A stretch of DNA of 64,000 nt from Sindora glabra (Eukaryota > Streptophyta > Magnoliopsida > Fabales > Fabaceae): the NCBI GenBank assembly GCA_020226215.1, contig CM035228.1, forward strand, positions 65,259,989-65,323,988, read 5' to 3'. The notes beneath the pieces are model-generated. The model did not search any database. It saw only the letters and a list, made by a program, of their open reading frames with translations, and had not been told where the DNA came from. Position 1 is the stretch's first letter. Every line of letters begins with the position of its first letter. Positions 12,575-23,589 of the stretch are shown one piece after another. The translations under genes were made by a program, and so were the position numbers.

Positions 12575-12860
12575 CTTTGGTATTAGTATTTGGAATATGA
12601 GAGAGGTGCTTTATGCCAACTTTAACCATTTTATTACTAAATTTATATGTTATAAACATATTTCCATGTTAGTGTTGACAGAGTCTTGTTTGATAGGATC
12701 ACGAGCCAATATGATTGTTACCATCCTTCCTTTTAATGATAGAAAGCTAATCTTAACTACAGGTACAATTAGTGGAAGTTGGATTTTATAAAATAGAGAA
12801 GTTACTTTAGTAAAAGTCATCAAAAGAAGGGATGATGGTCTCAATATGCTCGTCACCTTT
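12575..12860 (+). pseudogene. L1-type LINE endonuclease start, unit 6
   Basis: The best preserved copy. The plus frame reads ISIWNMREVLYANFNHF, then ISMLVLTESCLIGSRA, VTILPFNDRKLIL and, after a small frame change, GSWIL. WN and TES keep the Asn and Glu positions of the endonuclease, LPF is intact, and the order agrees with plant L1 ORF2 starts. The ORF from 12597 to 12791 is the open part of this. No reverse transcriptase follows; similarity is lost near 12.86 kb. It is about 1.4 kb after unit 5. Confidence 0.65.
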
Positions 12861-13559
12861 CATAGGTCTAATTGATTCAATACTTTTTATTTGTAAAAGC
12901 TTTTGCTATGGTCCTTATCTATTTTACTGCTTTCTTCTAAGTAACCCTTTATCACAATGTTCTTTTCAAGTGAACCTTATCATAATATTTTTTATTCTAA
13001 CTTTGAACAATATTCTGAATATGCAATAGTATAACTAAATTTATGAACTTTCAATTCTATATAATTTTATTAATATATAACATCTTTTATTCATAGATAA
13101 AATGCTTAATATACTTGAAATAAAATCGACCTATTTCAAATCCAATCTTTAGGTAGAACATGGAACAATAACTAGTTATGTTAACCTTACTAATTGTCTA
13201 TGAACTTCAAAGCATCGAACCTTTTTAAAATATATCCCTACCATAGAGGACTTGTTCTCTTTCTTTGAAAAATCAATGATTCATAATCTTTTGATAGGCT
13301 TTGGCAACATAATTGATATAAATTATATGCGTATCTTGAACCTTTAAACATATTTCTATCATTACATTAATTTGCATCTCTAAATTGATTTTGAAGTCAA
13401 CTTTGTATATTAGGGAAAAAAAGGTTACTTAAGTTAGCCTTATTTTAGCTATTTGATATGCCTATAATGTAAGTGGAAAATGATTGGCTCGTGCTTTAAG
13501 CTTATCATGCATTATTCAAGTCAGGATTTTTAATAGTATTTTATTTGTGGCCTCAACCT
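12861..13559. other. no gene recognised
   Basis: AT-rich DNA between the LINE-like array and the gypsy remnant. Nothing beyond short chance ORFs was seen. A 3' LTR for the minus-strand gypsy element would be expected around here or below, but no TG...CA partner of the 16817-18469 LTR was recognised. Confidence 0.4.
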
Positions 13560-13566
13560 AGTTATT

Positions 13567-13990
13567 CCTTTATGCATACGAAGAAATGGACCTATCATGC
13601 CTGATTTTGTACTTCTTTAATAGTGTTTTGATGGATTTATTCATAAAAGATGTGTCATTGTCTGAAATGATTTGCTTTAGGATTCTAAAGTGATAGATGA
13701 TATTTTCCTTAATGAAATTTATGACAGTTTCTTCATGTGCATCTTTTAGTGTAATAGTTTTTACCCATTTTGTAAACAACTTAGTTGCCACTAGGATCCA
13801 CACCCTTCCTTTTGATCTAGGTTAAATAGGTTCAATCAAGTTGAATGCCCAAGCATGAAATGGCTAAGAAGTAGTGATCGCTTGTAACTTTATAATAGGA
13901 GCATGAATGACATTCCTATGCAATTAGAAAAGCTGACATTGCTATATAAACTTTTTAGCATCTAATTCCATGGTTAGCCGATAGTGCCTT
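13567..13990 (-). pseudogene. Ty3/gypsy integrase core remnant
   Basis: Integrase inserts retroelement cDNA into chromosomes. On the minus strand HAPIIKLQAI (about 13930) matches the segment joining the zinc-binding region to the catalytic core in Tat/Athila-type elements. FTKWVKTITLKDAHEE matches the first catalytic block; the usual Asp before FTKW is not present (Lys-Leu instead). IISDNDTSF matches the second block with its Asp kept. The frame stops at SSYA, before the third catalytic Glu. At least three stops interrupt the segment upstream. It is downstream of, and on the same strand as, the RNase H pieces at 14.7-15.3 kb, as expected for the gag-pol order of gypsy elements. Confidence 0.75.
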
Positions 13991-14690
13991 AAATGCAAAA
14001 AATCTTGGTAAAGTTTCCTTTTCCTACCTCTCAGATGTTCTTTACACTCCCTTTGTTGAACTTCCTTCATCATAATTTGTTGTTGATTTTCCCTTGGACA
14101 TCATCGTGGTGTTTTATGTTTGTTTTTTAATAGGGGATCCTATCTTTAAGGAAATGACAATTAACTTATATAGCATCTTTTCTAATATATCTTACATTCA
14201 TGGGCAAAATGTCACTTTGTAGTTATTAAATCATATCTCCTTTAATACTTTATTTCTACAACCCTTATCTTTAATATCTCTCCTATACATTCCTAACATG
14301 TAGCTTGAAACATGTCATATTATTTTTTCAACATCAAGCAGAAAAGTCCTTATTGTTGTAGCCTTCTATGAAGAAGAGGTCTTTTATCACTATAAGTTTC
14401 GTTGCGCATTTTAAACATTACTTGGATTCTTTTATTTTCATATACACACCTCATTAATAAACCTTCAATTCCTTCTATATTGAGGACACTTTTGTACATA
14501 TGAAATTCTTTTAGTGTCTTAATCAATGTTATGATAGGATTAAAAAGCTTTTAAGCCCATTCTTATCACCAATCATCTTCCTTCAACTAAGAATGCTATA
14601 GATTCAAGATTAATTCAGTTTAATGATATAACTTTATCATAACATTTGAACAATCCTTTGCATTTACAAGACACTTAGCCCTGAGGATGG
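13991..14690 (-). pseudogene. gypsy pol linker and integrase zinc-binding region, degraded
   Basis: The minus strand gives scattered short matches in changing frames that fit the stretch between the second RNase H and the integrase core of Tat-lineage elements, for example MRCVYENKRIQ and HFAHECK, with many stops between them. It connects the better-preserved blocks on either side. No separate gene is implied. Confidence 0.4.
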
Positions 14691-15047
14691 CTAATGCATC
14701 CATTTCCTTATTTCCTTCTTTTTACACATGGAAAAAGTAATTGCTTAAAACTTCTTAGCCTAATTTTTAGTTATTTCCCTATCAGCCAAAAAGGTGGGCT
14801 CTTTCACACTAAAATCCTTTGTCATTTATTTTATGACCAAAATTAAATCACTCTATATAGCTAAAGTTTCTTCCTTCAAATCCTTTGCCATCATTAGACT
14901 AAGAATTAGGGCTTTATACTTAGCTACATTGTTAATGCACATGAAACTCAATTTGTAAGATATGAAGTGCAATTTGCTAGTAGAACTTTTTAGCATGATT
15001 CATGCACATCCTTTTTAAACTAACATAAATCTATCAAAGTACAAAGT
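14691..15047 (-). pseudogene. second (archaeal-type) RNase H of Tat-lineage gypsy element
   Basis: The minus frame contains TLYFDR (the usual start is W.LYFDGS), then INNVAKYKALILSLMMAKD, matching the NNxAEYEAL motif of the extra RNase H found in plant Tat/Ogre elements, then SDLILVIK (usually GDSQLVI). A stop separates the last two. The acidic residues of the active site are partly changed (AEYEAL is AKYKAL). Its position directly after a classical gypsy RNase H is the feature that places this remnant in the Tat lineage; the lineage call is inference from known family organisation. Confidence 0.65.
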
Positions 15048-15330
15048 CTAGGGTGTCTTATCTACTAAAATTGTAAATACATCCTTTTCTAAAAGTTCTT
15101 TTAGTATTTCATCAAATGCAAGCTTGTATTCTCTAGAAGGAAATAGACTTTTCATTCTCTTTAGGAATTTTATAGTAAAGTTATATTCACTAAGTAAAAG
15201 TATCCATCTAGCCATCTTACCAATCAATATAGGATCTTTAACCAAGGATTTAATTGGATTTGATCAAGTTATCAAGGTAATAAAATGCCCTAAGAAATAA
15301 TATCTAAACTTTTGCATGACGTGAACAAGG
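15048..15330 (-). pseudogene. Ty3/gypsy RNase H remnant
   Basis: RNase H removes the RNA strand during reverse transcription. The minus frame reads KDPILIGKMARWILLLSEYN, which matches the conserved C-terminal block of gypsy RNase H (KP.LTGR.ARW...LSEYD), followed by a 35-residue tail ending VDKTP. Just upstream, around 15290, the same strand reads RHYFLGHF in another frame (family: RHYFL.H). A reverse transcriptase should lie further upstream (15.4-15.9 kb), but only weak traces remain there. The open stretch is about 65 codons and is part of a larger broken polyprotein. Confidence 0.7.
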
Positions 15331-15929
15331 GCTAAGCAATGCTTTTCTATAGGTAAGTAATTCAATTTTGTCTCCCTAAGTAATCTACTTAGGCAATAAT
15401 TGACTTTTCCACTCCATCCTCTTCTTAAGCAAGTAATGCACCTACAAACTTGGCTATGGACATAAGTTAAAGTATAAGAGGTATACTACATTGGGAATTA
15501 GTTATAGTATGAGTGGATTCAAAAGTACTCAGTATTTTCTCAAAAGTTCCCTAATAGTCTTCATTTTAGAGGAAAGGATTTTTTTTTCCTTTAAGCAATG
15601 GCTTGTAAGGAATTATAAGCTATGATAGTGCAGGTATGAAGTTTCAAATATAAGAAAAATTTTAAAGGAACACTCTTGATGTTTTAAGATTAGTCAGTCA
15701 TGATATATTTAGTATGGATTCCACTTTTTTGCTATTCATTTCAATTCCCTCTCAAAAAGGGAGCCTAATTATAACTTATTTATTTTTCAACAACAAAAGC
15801 CAATCTATACATGAGCTTTTTTTTAGCAAATTCCATGATATTAATATCAATTCCTCTTTCCTTATGGGATCATGTTCTTTGAGCCTATTACTTAAAAGAG
15901 TTAGACTCTCTTCCTACTTTAGTGATTAG
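15331..15929 (-). other. expected reverse transcriptase interval, mostly lost
   Basis: Between the gag remnant and the RNase H remnant a gypsy element should carry protease and reverse transcriptase (well over 1.5 kb). Only about 600 bases are present and no YxDD block was recognised on the minus strand, so most of this part has been deleted. Confidence 0.45.
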
Positions 15930-16440
15930 GTCATTAAAAGAGTGAATGTCACCATGTTGGAGATATAGAATGATAGGGTCATCCATATTAGTGATATAAC
16001 TTTAAAGCAAATTATACTTAGAGATATCTTCATGACAATTTTAAGCTTGATCACTATATCTTTTGATAAAAGTCATTACATCTTCAAATTTTTGCTATTA
16101 TGCTATATTGAGGTCTATTAAATAAATTGTTCCTTGAGTAATAAAAAACTTATTGTAAAAAGTGAAAGCTATAGTAGTCTAATTAGGAATGGACCCTATT
16201 TACAATTTAGTATACTAGTTATAGGCCCTATAAGGGAAAATTTTAGAAAATTCCCTTAACCATAAGTTATAATCATCATTAAAGACTCCAAGATCATTTA
16301 TGAATCAATGGATGCATTTTTTTGTATTTCCCATGTTGTCAAACTTCTTAAAAGCTGATAGTTGATATCCTTGAAGGTAAGGACATTTAGAAATGATAAG
16401 AAGATAGAGGCTAAAAATTGATGTTAGCTGTAACCTTCTG
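15930..16440 (-). pseudogene. Ty3/gypsy gag (capsid region) remnant
   Basis: The minus strand reads FKKFDNMGNTKKCIH near 16350, then FINDLGVFNDDYNLWLREFS, then KFFITQGTI and LIDLN, VMTFIKRYSDQA and finally DDPIILYLQHGDIHSFNDL. This order matches the retrotransposon gag capsid domain of plant gypsy elements: a conserved W...F, an 'FI..F...L....NDL..' helix pair and a terminal segment. Several stops interrupt it, mostly at former Trp, Gln or Tyr codons, and one frame persists over long stretches. It is upstream of the pol remnants on the same strand. Zinc-knuckle motifs were not found. Confidence 0.65.
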
Positions 16441-16816
16441 TTTTACCTCATTGATGAACTGTTAAAGATGTTTCTCTAAGAGCTAGACTTAGGGAACTTA
16501 TTTAGTATCTTAGCAAGCCTTCTATTAATAAGGGATGCCTTTAATATGGACTTATTCATGTTACTTATTACACTATGCTTCAATGCTGATTACTTCCATA
16601 TAAGGATGCTATATCTGATGAATTTTTGGCTATCTAGTTATGCTAAAAACTAGAGAAGGGTTTAGTTGAGGAAGCCCTCTAACATGCCATGTTAAATCAT
16701 CAATAGCTTGATGCCTGCATTGTTGATCATGCAAAAACTACTTCAAGAGTGGAATGGAAATAATCATCACTAAAGGCAAAATAGAAGGATTATTCCTAGC
16801 CTACCAAGTGGCAGAT
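16441..16816 (-). other. gag leader interval, no clear gene
   Basis: Between the gag capsid remnant and the LTR at 16817. Some minus-strand peptide traces suggest the N-terminal part of gag, but nothing definite. No clear primer-binding site adjoins the LTR. Confidence 0.3.
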
Positions 16817-18469
16817 TGATGTGCATGTCACAATGTACCAAAATTAGTTAAAAATACCGGTTGCTACAATAATAATGCAGATAGTGGCATAACTAGGTCG
16901 TACCCTTAATGATCCTTTAATTTTATCCTTCCTAAATGAATTCTTAATAATATCTACATAATTTCTAACCTATTAATGCAACAAAAATGAAGGAAACTAA
17001 TGAAAACAAGATAAAAATCCAATAAAATAGAATGTTGTGCGAAAACAAAACTAATATGTTGTTTGTTGTATGAGAGATTATATAATAACAAAATGCAAAA
17101 TTTATAGGGGGTTGGTTGCATGAAATTAAAATGATAATAATGAAATAAACAAGCACAAAATAAAAGTAAAATAGTAATTAAACAAAAAGAAATCAATATA
17201 CGAAATGTAACCGATTCAAGAATATGATAGTTTTTATTGTGAATTAATCCTAGATCACTAAATATTTGATTACTCTAATTGACTTTTCAACCTTGGATTA
17301 CCTGAAATCCTTGCAATAATCCATAAATCCTATGCTAGACAATTGCCTAGAGTTTAGTTAATTAAGATTAGTAGATGAATTAAGCAATTACCATAATCTC
17401 AAGACTAGATCAAAATTAAGTTAAAGATAGAATTCAATTGATCTAAGAAATTAAATCAGATATCACTGAAGTAATTCCCTAACCCTCTATCCCAATAGTG
17501 AAACCATGATTAATCAATCATAATTTCATATTCAAATAGCAAAAGAATAGAAATCACAAGATTGAGTACCAATTATACCAAATCAGTACTTAACACAAGC
17601 AATCTTAATAATTCAGCATAAGCAATTAGAGAAAAAGGAAAACCAATAGGAGGAAATTAATATTGCTAATTAAAATCTTATAATCCTTGAAAAGAAAAGC
17701 TTTTAATCCTTGAATCAACTAAGAATCTTTAACTTTCCATGGCTTGAAAATAAGAAAAGAAAGAAAAAAACTATATTACTGAACTTTATGTAAGGTCTAA
17801 ATATTTTCTATCTCTTCAGCTCTCTTACCTATTTATATAACCTAATTAGCCTAAAAACCTATTAGACTAGGATTATATGATTCTTAGGATTACAATGATA
17901 AGACTTTCCTAATTTCTAGAAGTCCAAACCTAGTTTTTTACAAATCAATTAAGCTTAACAAATACATCAGTGAATTCCTATAAGCTTGGCTTCCAAGTAG
18001 AATAAGATTATGAAATTGACAAAATTTAGAAAATCCATAGACATGAAAGTTGTAGGCTTATTTCTTTTAAGAATTTAGGTAATAGTTTCAAGTTAATCAG
18101 ACCATTATAATTCCAAATATGGCCCAAATACAAAAATGGATTTAGTTAGGATAGAGACACAACTTCAGCTTCTATGCCACATAAGACTTCCAAAATGCTT
18201 GAACTGGGCTTAGACCAAAACATGAAAATTGTAGTTCTCTATTTTAGCTTTTTATCAATATAAAGTTTGCCTCAATCCAACATCCAAAGCCCAAGATATG
18301 ACTAAAAAATAGAAATAGTATCAAAATCTAGTATTTATTGAATAAATTCACAATATTGTAAAATCAATCACAATTTATAAAATAAGCCCTAATTAATGAA
18401 TTTAAGTAAATATAACACTTAAGAGACATAAAATATGAAAAAATAAAATAGTAAATATTTTTCTCATCA
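16817..18469 (-). mobile_element. Tat-like Ty3/gypsy LTR, copy A
   Basis: About 1.65 kb with inverted ends: on the minus strand it starts TGATG (18469) and ends CATCA (16817). The flanks CAGAT (16812-16816) and CAAAT (18470-18474) agree in four of five bases, which could be an aged target duplication and would then make it a solo LTR. Alternatively it is the 5' LTR of the gag/pol remnant directly downstream on the same strand. Its interior matches copies at 1-981 and 24717-26269, for example the block 'agtggcataactaggt' near 16883 and the run through 'gcctaaaaacctattagac' near 17850. No ORF is credible; those at 16954-17196 are hydrophobic shadows. Confidence 0.65.
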
Positions 18470-18534
18470 CAAATATGCATGGTTGTATCAAAGAACTTCT
18501 TGTTCAAAAAGAAGTTGAATTATGGAGTCTAGTA

Positions 18535-19601
18535 GAGGTGTCAAAATGGATTGGGTTTAATAGGTTGACCTAGGATTGGTATAATTTTACCTGACTTGAG
18601 ACTGGAATTGGTATAGAAAATGATAACAGTTATCTGACTTGGTAAGGGACTAAAACTGGTTAGCTCAACCCAGTAAAGGATTGAGATTAGTAAGTGTTAA
18701 CCCATTAAATTATTGGATTAATTAGTTAGCTTAGTAATAATAGTAAGTAATAAATAATTAATTTATTATTGTATTAATTTTTATATAGATATTAAAATAA
18801 TAGTTTTGGTATATTAAAATTAAATTTTAATATATATAATATTAAATTATATATATGAGTAATATTAAATAATTTTTAATATTAAAATTAATAAATTTAT
18901 ATATTTAATATTGTTCAATATATATTATTTAAACTTATCAAAATAAATAATTATATTAAAATTTAAATTAATACTTTAATATTAAAATTTTAAATTATTT
19001 AAAAATTTTAAATAAATAATTTTAGTATTAATGTTAAATATATTATATACATATATATAATATAGTACATTATTATCTATTTTTATTATTATATAAAAAT
19101 TATTATAATTATTTTTTTAATATATTATATAAATAATTATTTATTTGTATATATTTGATAATATATAAATTATTAAATATATTTATTTTTACATAATACT
19201 TTGACATTGATCAATATATATTTAATAATATATATTTGTTAACATATATTTATTTTCATATATAATATATATGACTTATTGATATATATAATAAAATTTT
19301 AAATCATAATAATATATAATTATATTTAATAAATAATAATAAATTTTAATTAATTAATAATATAAAATTAATAAAAAATAAAAAATTAATATGATAATAA
19401 TAATAAAAAAATATAATAAGTTATAAAAACTCACATGATAAATGTTAACTTGGGACTGGGACTGGGACTGGGACTGCAGCAACTTGATCTGGACTCGATT
19501 TAATGAAAAAGTAATTCAGCTTAAGACTGGTGTAACGTATAATTTTTGCTCATTGGGTTTTCATGTTTGGTTTGGGTAGGGTTAGCCTATTTTGACAAAT
19601 C
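18535..19601. mobile_element. short hAT-like non-autonomous element
   Basis: About 1.07 kb between imperfect inverted ends: left AGAGGTGTCAAAATGGATTG and right, read on the other strand, GATTTGTCAAAATAGGCTAA. A GTGTCAAAATGGG-type end is common in non-autonomous hAT elements of plants. The interior (18700-19440) is extremely AT-rich with no ORF, flanked by short GC-richer ends that repeat 'gactggg'. An 8-bp target duplication is not clear: the flanks share CTAG but not all eight bases. The call therefore rests on the ends and size. Confidence 0.5.
19452..19475 (+). repeat. (GGGACT)4 hexamer repeat
   Basis: Four perfect copies of GGGACT. They lie within the right subterminal part of the 18535-19601 element, and single related units ('gactgg', 'gggacta') occur near its left end. 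Confidence 0.9.
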
Positions 19602-20800
19602 TAGAGTTTAGCATTAAAACTCAAACCTATAACTAAAATTGATGTAGAAAGCTATTTGCAAGCACTTGTTTTTATGGTAGACTAGGTTCACTACTGACCA
19701 AGGTTACTAATATCAAATGGTAAAGCCATGCCATACATTGGCTAATCATATTGGCATAAATAATAATAAAGTCGGTCCTACTTGAAAAAGTGCTTGTTGG
19801 CTTAAGGATTCCACTTATATATTAACTAACTACACTTGAATTTGATGCCATCATTGTATATATTGTTCAAGGAGATTTTTATGGGTTCTTCAATTAAAAG
19901 GTATAAGTACAATAATGACATGCAGGAAATGGTTATAAGGGTGGATAAGGAATTAGTACTTTGTAACTCAACTATGAATGGGATAAAAGGGACATGCTTC
20001 CCTAACTTAATGAACCTTTGAAACCTCTTTCTTGAATTAATAGAGAAAGGGTTAAATGGCATGGAACACTTCAAAGTTGTTAGAAGTCTCTTTATACAGT
20101 GGATGCTTATGCTAGTTAGCTCTTTTCCTTTTTTTTTTTCTTTTTCCTCTCATTCTCCATTCTCTCTCCTTTTCTTTCTTCTTTTAATGGATAGATCTTT
20201 ATAAGTGGTTAAATGGATGATGTGGATATAAGCTATAAGAGTAAAGACTTTTGGCATGAAAAGTTACGCTAGTAAGGAATCTAAGGGACAAAAGGTATAA
20301 TGTAGTATAGTGATAACAGGTGTCCTTAGTGGTGATAGTGGTGATGGCATGCAGAAGTAGTGGCAATAATGGTAGTGGTAGTTTTGTTACAAGATAGTTA
20401 GATGATTCCTTAGAGAACGACTAAATATTTGTTAAGGTTGAGGTTGAGTTAGTAGTTCATTAAGTATGGAAGCCTTTATATTCATCATCTTTTAGAGGGT
20501 GCATAACCAAAAAAAGCCAAGTTTGATATGTTGATTACTCCTCTGATTATGGTGAAGCCTTTATTCTAATTCTTCTAGGTATATAATCTAACTATTCTTG
20601 AGAGGTTAGGATAAAGTTTTTACTATATTTCTGTAGTTAAAGTGATCCTTGACGTTGGATTAGATGACTACTAGTTAATGTTTTAGCCTCTATAGGACCC
20701 TACTTGTTCAAACTTCCATAGCAAAGGTGGTACGTAAAACAAAGCAAACAAATCCTTTTCAAGTATTAAGTATGAATAAAGAAAAAAAGGTAATTTTTTG
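19602..20800. other. no gene recognised
   Basis: Low-complexity and AT-rich DNA with a pyrimidine block at 20120-20185 and trinucleotide-like text (ggtgatagtggtgatgg) near 20330. The overlapping opposite-strand ORFs at 19826-20074 have no recognisable domain. Confidence 0.4.
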
Positions 20801-21330
20801 TGGACTCCTTTGCACAATTGATGGTATAAGGTGAATCTTCTAACCTGTTTTAAATCATTGCTTGATATAAAGTCTTTTAACTCTTTAAGTATCTTTTTAG
20901 AGGTAGAACCTTTTAAACCTTTATGCCTTCTATGGATATAAAGGAAAAAGTGGGCTTCTAACCTGTTTTGAGTCTTCCTTTAAGGTGAAGTCTTTTGACT
21001 CTATAACATTTCTCTAAAGGTGAAACCTTATAGTCTTTAACAACCTCTAGGGAGATGATGGCTAGATTTATTTGGAGGTGAAGCCCTCTAACTCTTTATA
21101 TTCCTCTTTAGAGATAACCTCCTCAGAGGTAATATCTTATTATCCATCCTGACCTTCTTTGGAATTACCTTCTTGAAATGTAAGATTTTATGATCCGTTT
21201 TAACCCTCTTTAGAGCAAATGGTCTATTGGCCTATTTTGTATTTCTTTTAAGGTAAGATGATCTTCTAGTTACTTCATTCCTTTTTTTAAGGTATCCTTT
21301 AATGGTTTAGGCCTTTTTCAAGTTAGCTCA
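20800..21330 (+). repeat. degenerate tandem repeat, about 120-bp unit
   Basis: The phrase CTTCTAACCTGTTTT occurs at about 20837 and again near 20956, and related phrases (aggtgaagtcttttgactct, aggtgaaaccttatagtcttt, aggtgaagccctctaactctt) follow at 50-120 base intervals. The array is strongly diverged. It may be LTR or leader sequence of an old retroelement, where such repeats are common; that is inference. Confidence 0.45.
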
Positions 21331-23589
21331 TTTTAGTCTTTCAAAGGCATACATTTTGTGCTTTCATTGTAGGATTTTCTTTATGAAGGTTTGGGCTTTC
21401 TCATAATGGTCCACTTAATCCTATTAACTCTTTCCATTTTTTGATAATCCCCTAATTGATACGTCTTGCAAATTTCATTATTAACAAAAAGAAAAAGAAA
21501 AGTTTGATATTTTTGTTTTATATAAAAAGGTATGTTATCTCTAAAATAGTATTTATAAAATGAATAGGATCTTTTGTTTCTTCAAGTTTTTCTAACTTGA
21601 TCCTATTTTATTGTATTTGTTTCATAGTTTGATTGTTGTATTAAATTTCATACTTTTTTCTTTTGAAAGGAAATCAAAATACTTGTTTATTTGTTTTCAT
21701 CATATTTTCTTCCAGTTTCTTAAAGGATTTTAAAAATAAAAAATCCAATGCATGGTTTCTATCTTGGAACACACACACACACACACATGCTACATCTATA
21801 TCTTTTCTTTTTAAAGAAAATAATTTCCTATATGTCTATTTTATAAAAATAAGGTTCTATTTAAGTTTTAAGTAATATATAAATTACTAGTTATGTTCTA
21901 TTTGAACCTCATTTATGAAATTTGACAAATTCTATTTTTTGATATCAAGTATGGAATTTCATATATAAATGGGTGTGTAAATTAATGGAAATTTTCATCT
22001 ATATTGCACATATTTTTCTAAAAATAATAAAGTTTTGAAATGAATGCTTTTGAAAAAACTGTAAAAATATTCAATTGATGTCTTTACGTCAATCATGATG
22101 GTTCAAAAATGAGTTGTGATAAATTTCTAATTAATCAGTAATATAGGGTTAGAATATTCACTCACTTAGTATGGAGAAGTTAGCTAAAAGGTAAATTTGA
22201 TGCTACTTGACTTTAATCATCCAAAATTAAGAATTTTCCTAATTCGAATTCAAACTTCTCTTTGAACCAAAATATCTAATCCATTAAAAATCAAGAGGAG
22301 ATAATGGAAGATCTAATAAGAAGAGAAATCTTACCTCAATTTTGTTAAAAAATTAAGGATTAATGGCTTGCTTTATAGCTTGATCCAATGAGAGATGATG
22401 GAGAGAAAGAGAAAGAGTTGATGAAAGTAAAAGATATTGGGGAATTAAGAATTTGTGCTTGGGAGATATAAGGTTAGTTGATTTTTAAGAAAGGTTGAAA
22501 AAGGAAATAATGTGGGAGTAAAATAGGAATATCACCCCGAGTCTCCTCCATGCTTATATACTCACTTCTAATCATTTATGACCTTTAATCTCGTTACTTT
22601 ATTAACTTTTCCTCTTGTATTCCATATAAAATTTTCATCCAAAATCTTATTAAATTATTAAATTATATTTTATTCATATTTCATCCTTATTTCTTTATTA
22701 CAATTTATCCATTTCTCATACAATTTCTGTTTTAATTATTACCATTAAGATTTTTTTAATTATCCTCCTCATGAATTAAATTCTTAAATTTTAAAATCTT
22801 AAAGAGAGTGTAACAATACTTCTTCCCTTCAAAAGAATTTATCCTCAAATTTTAAGATTTTTCATTAACCTAATGGTGTTGCAAGGATACATTAATGTTA
22901 GATTTAACACTCAGTAAATAATTGGAAAATATATCTTAATTATTATTCATTATAATTCTAATTAGAGTTTATATTTATAATTTCATTCATGTTTTTAGTT
23001 AGAAATAAAATTTTATGTGTTTAATTCAAACGTGAATTAGAAATAAAGTTTCTTCTATATATCTTTTTATTATGTTATCATTCTTGTGGATTATTCCTTT
23101 ATGCTTAACAACAGTTAATGAAACACACTATTATAAAATCTTTGATAAATATCAGGTGTTTAGGAAGTTACATATCAATTTTTGACTAACATTTAATCGA
23201 GTATCATTATAAATTGAAGAGTTTAATAGTAGTAATAATAAGGAAAATGGAAACTAAAGAAGGAACAGGAAAAAGAAATGAATTGATAGATTTATTCCTT
23301 TGCCACTTAAAACACCACTTACAACCTACTGCTATATATACTAGATGCCTAATGGTTGCATGAGAAAAATATGTTACCACTAAGTCCTAGAATCATGCAA
23401 ATTGAATAATAAACCCCAAGACTTTGTAAGTGCTATAATAACTACATCCTAAACACTAGGATAACATTTAATTAACTACTCAAATAACAAATTAAATAAA
23501 TATATCAACAATTAAACTAAATGTCTAAACATTAATTTAATAAGGATAATATACAATTCTATTAACTCTAATTAAACTCTCCAAAACAC
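21331..23589. other. no gene recognised; contains one AC microsatellite
   Basis: AT-rich DNA. A segment at 22795-22870 ending 'cttcccttcaaaagaattta' resembles retroelement border sequence, but no full element was defined. No coding sequence or tRNA was recognised. Confidence 0.4.
21769..21786 (+). repeat. (AC)9 microsatellite
   Basis: Nine perfect AC dinucleotides. Confidence 0.95.
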
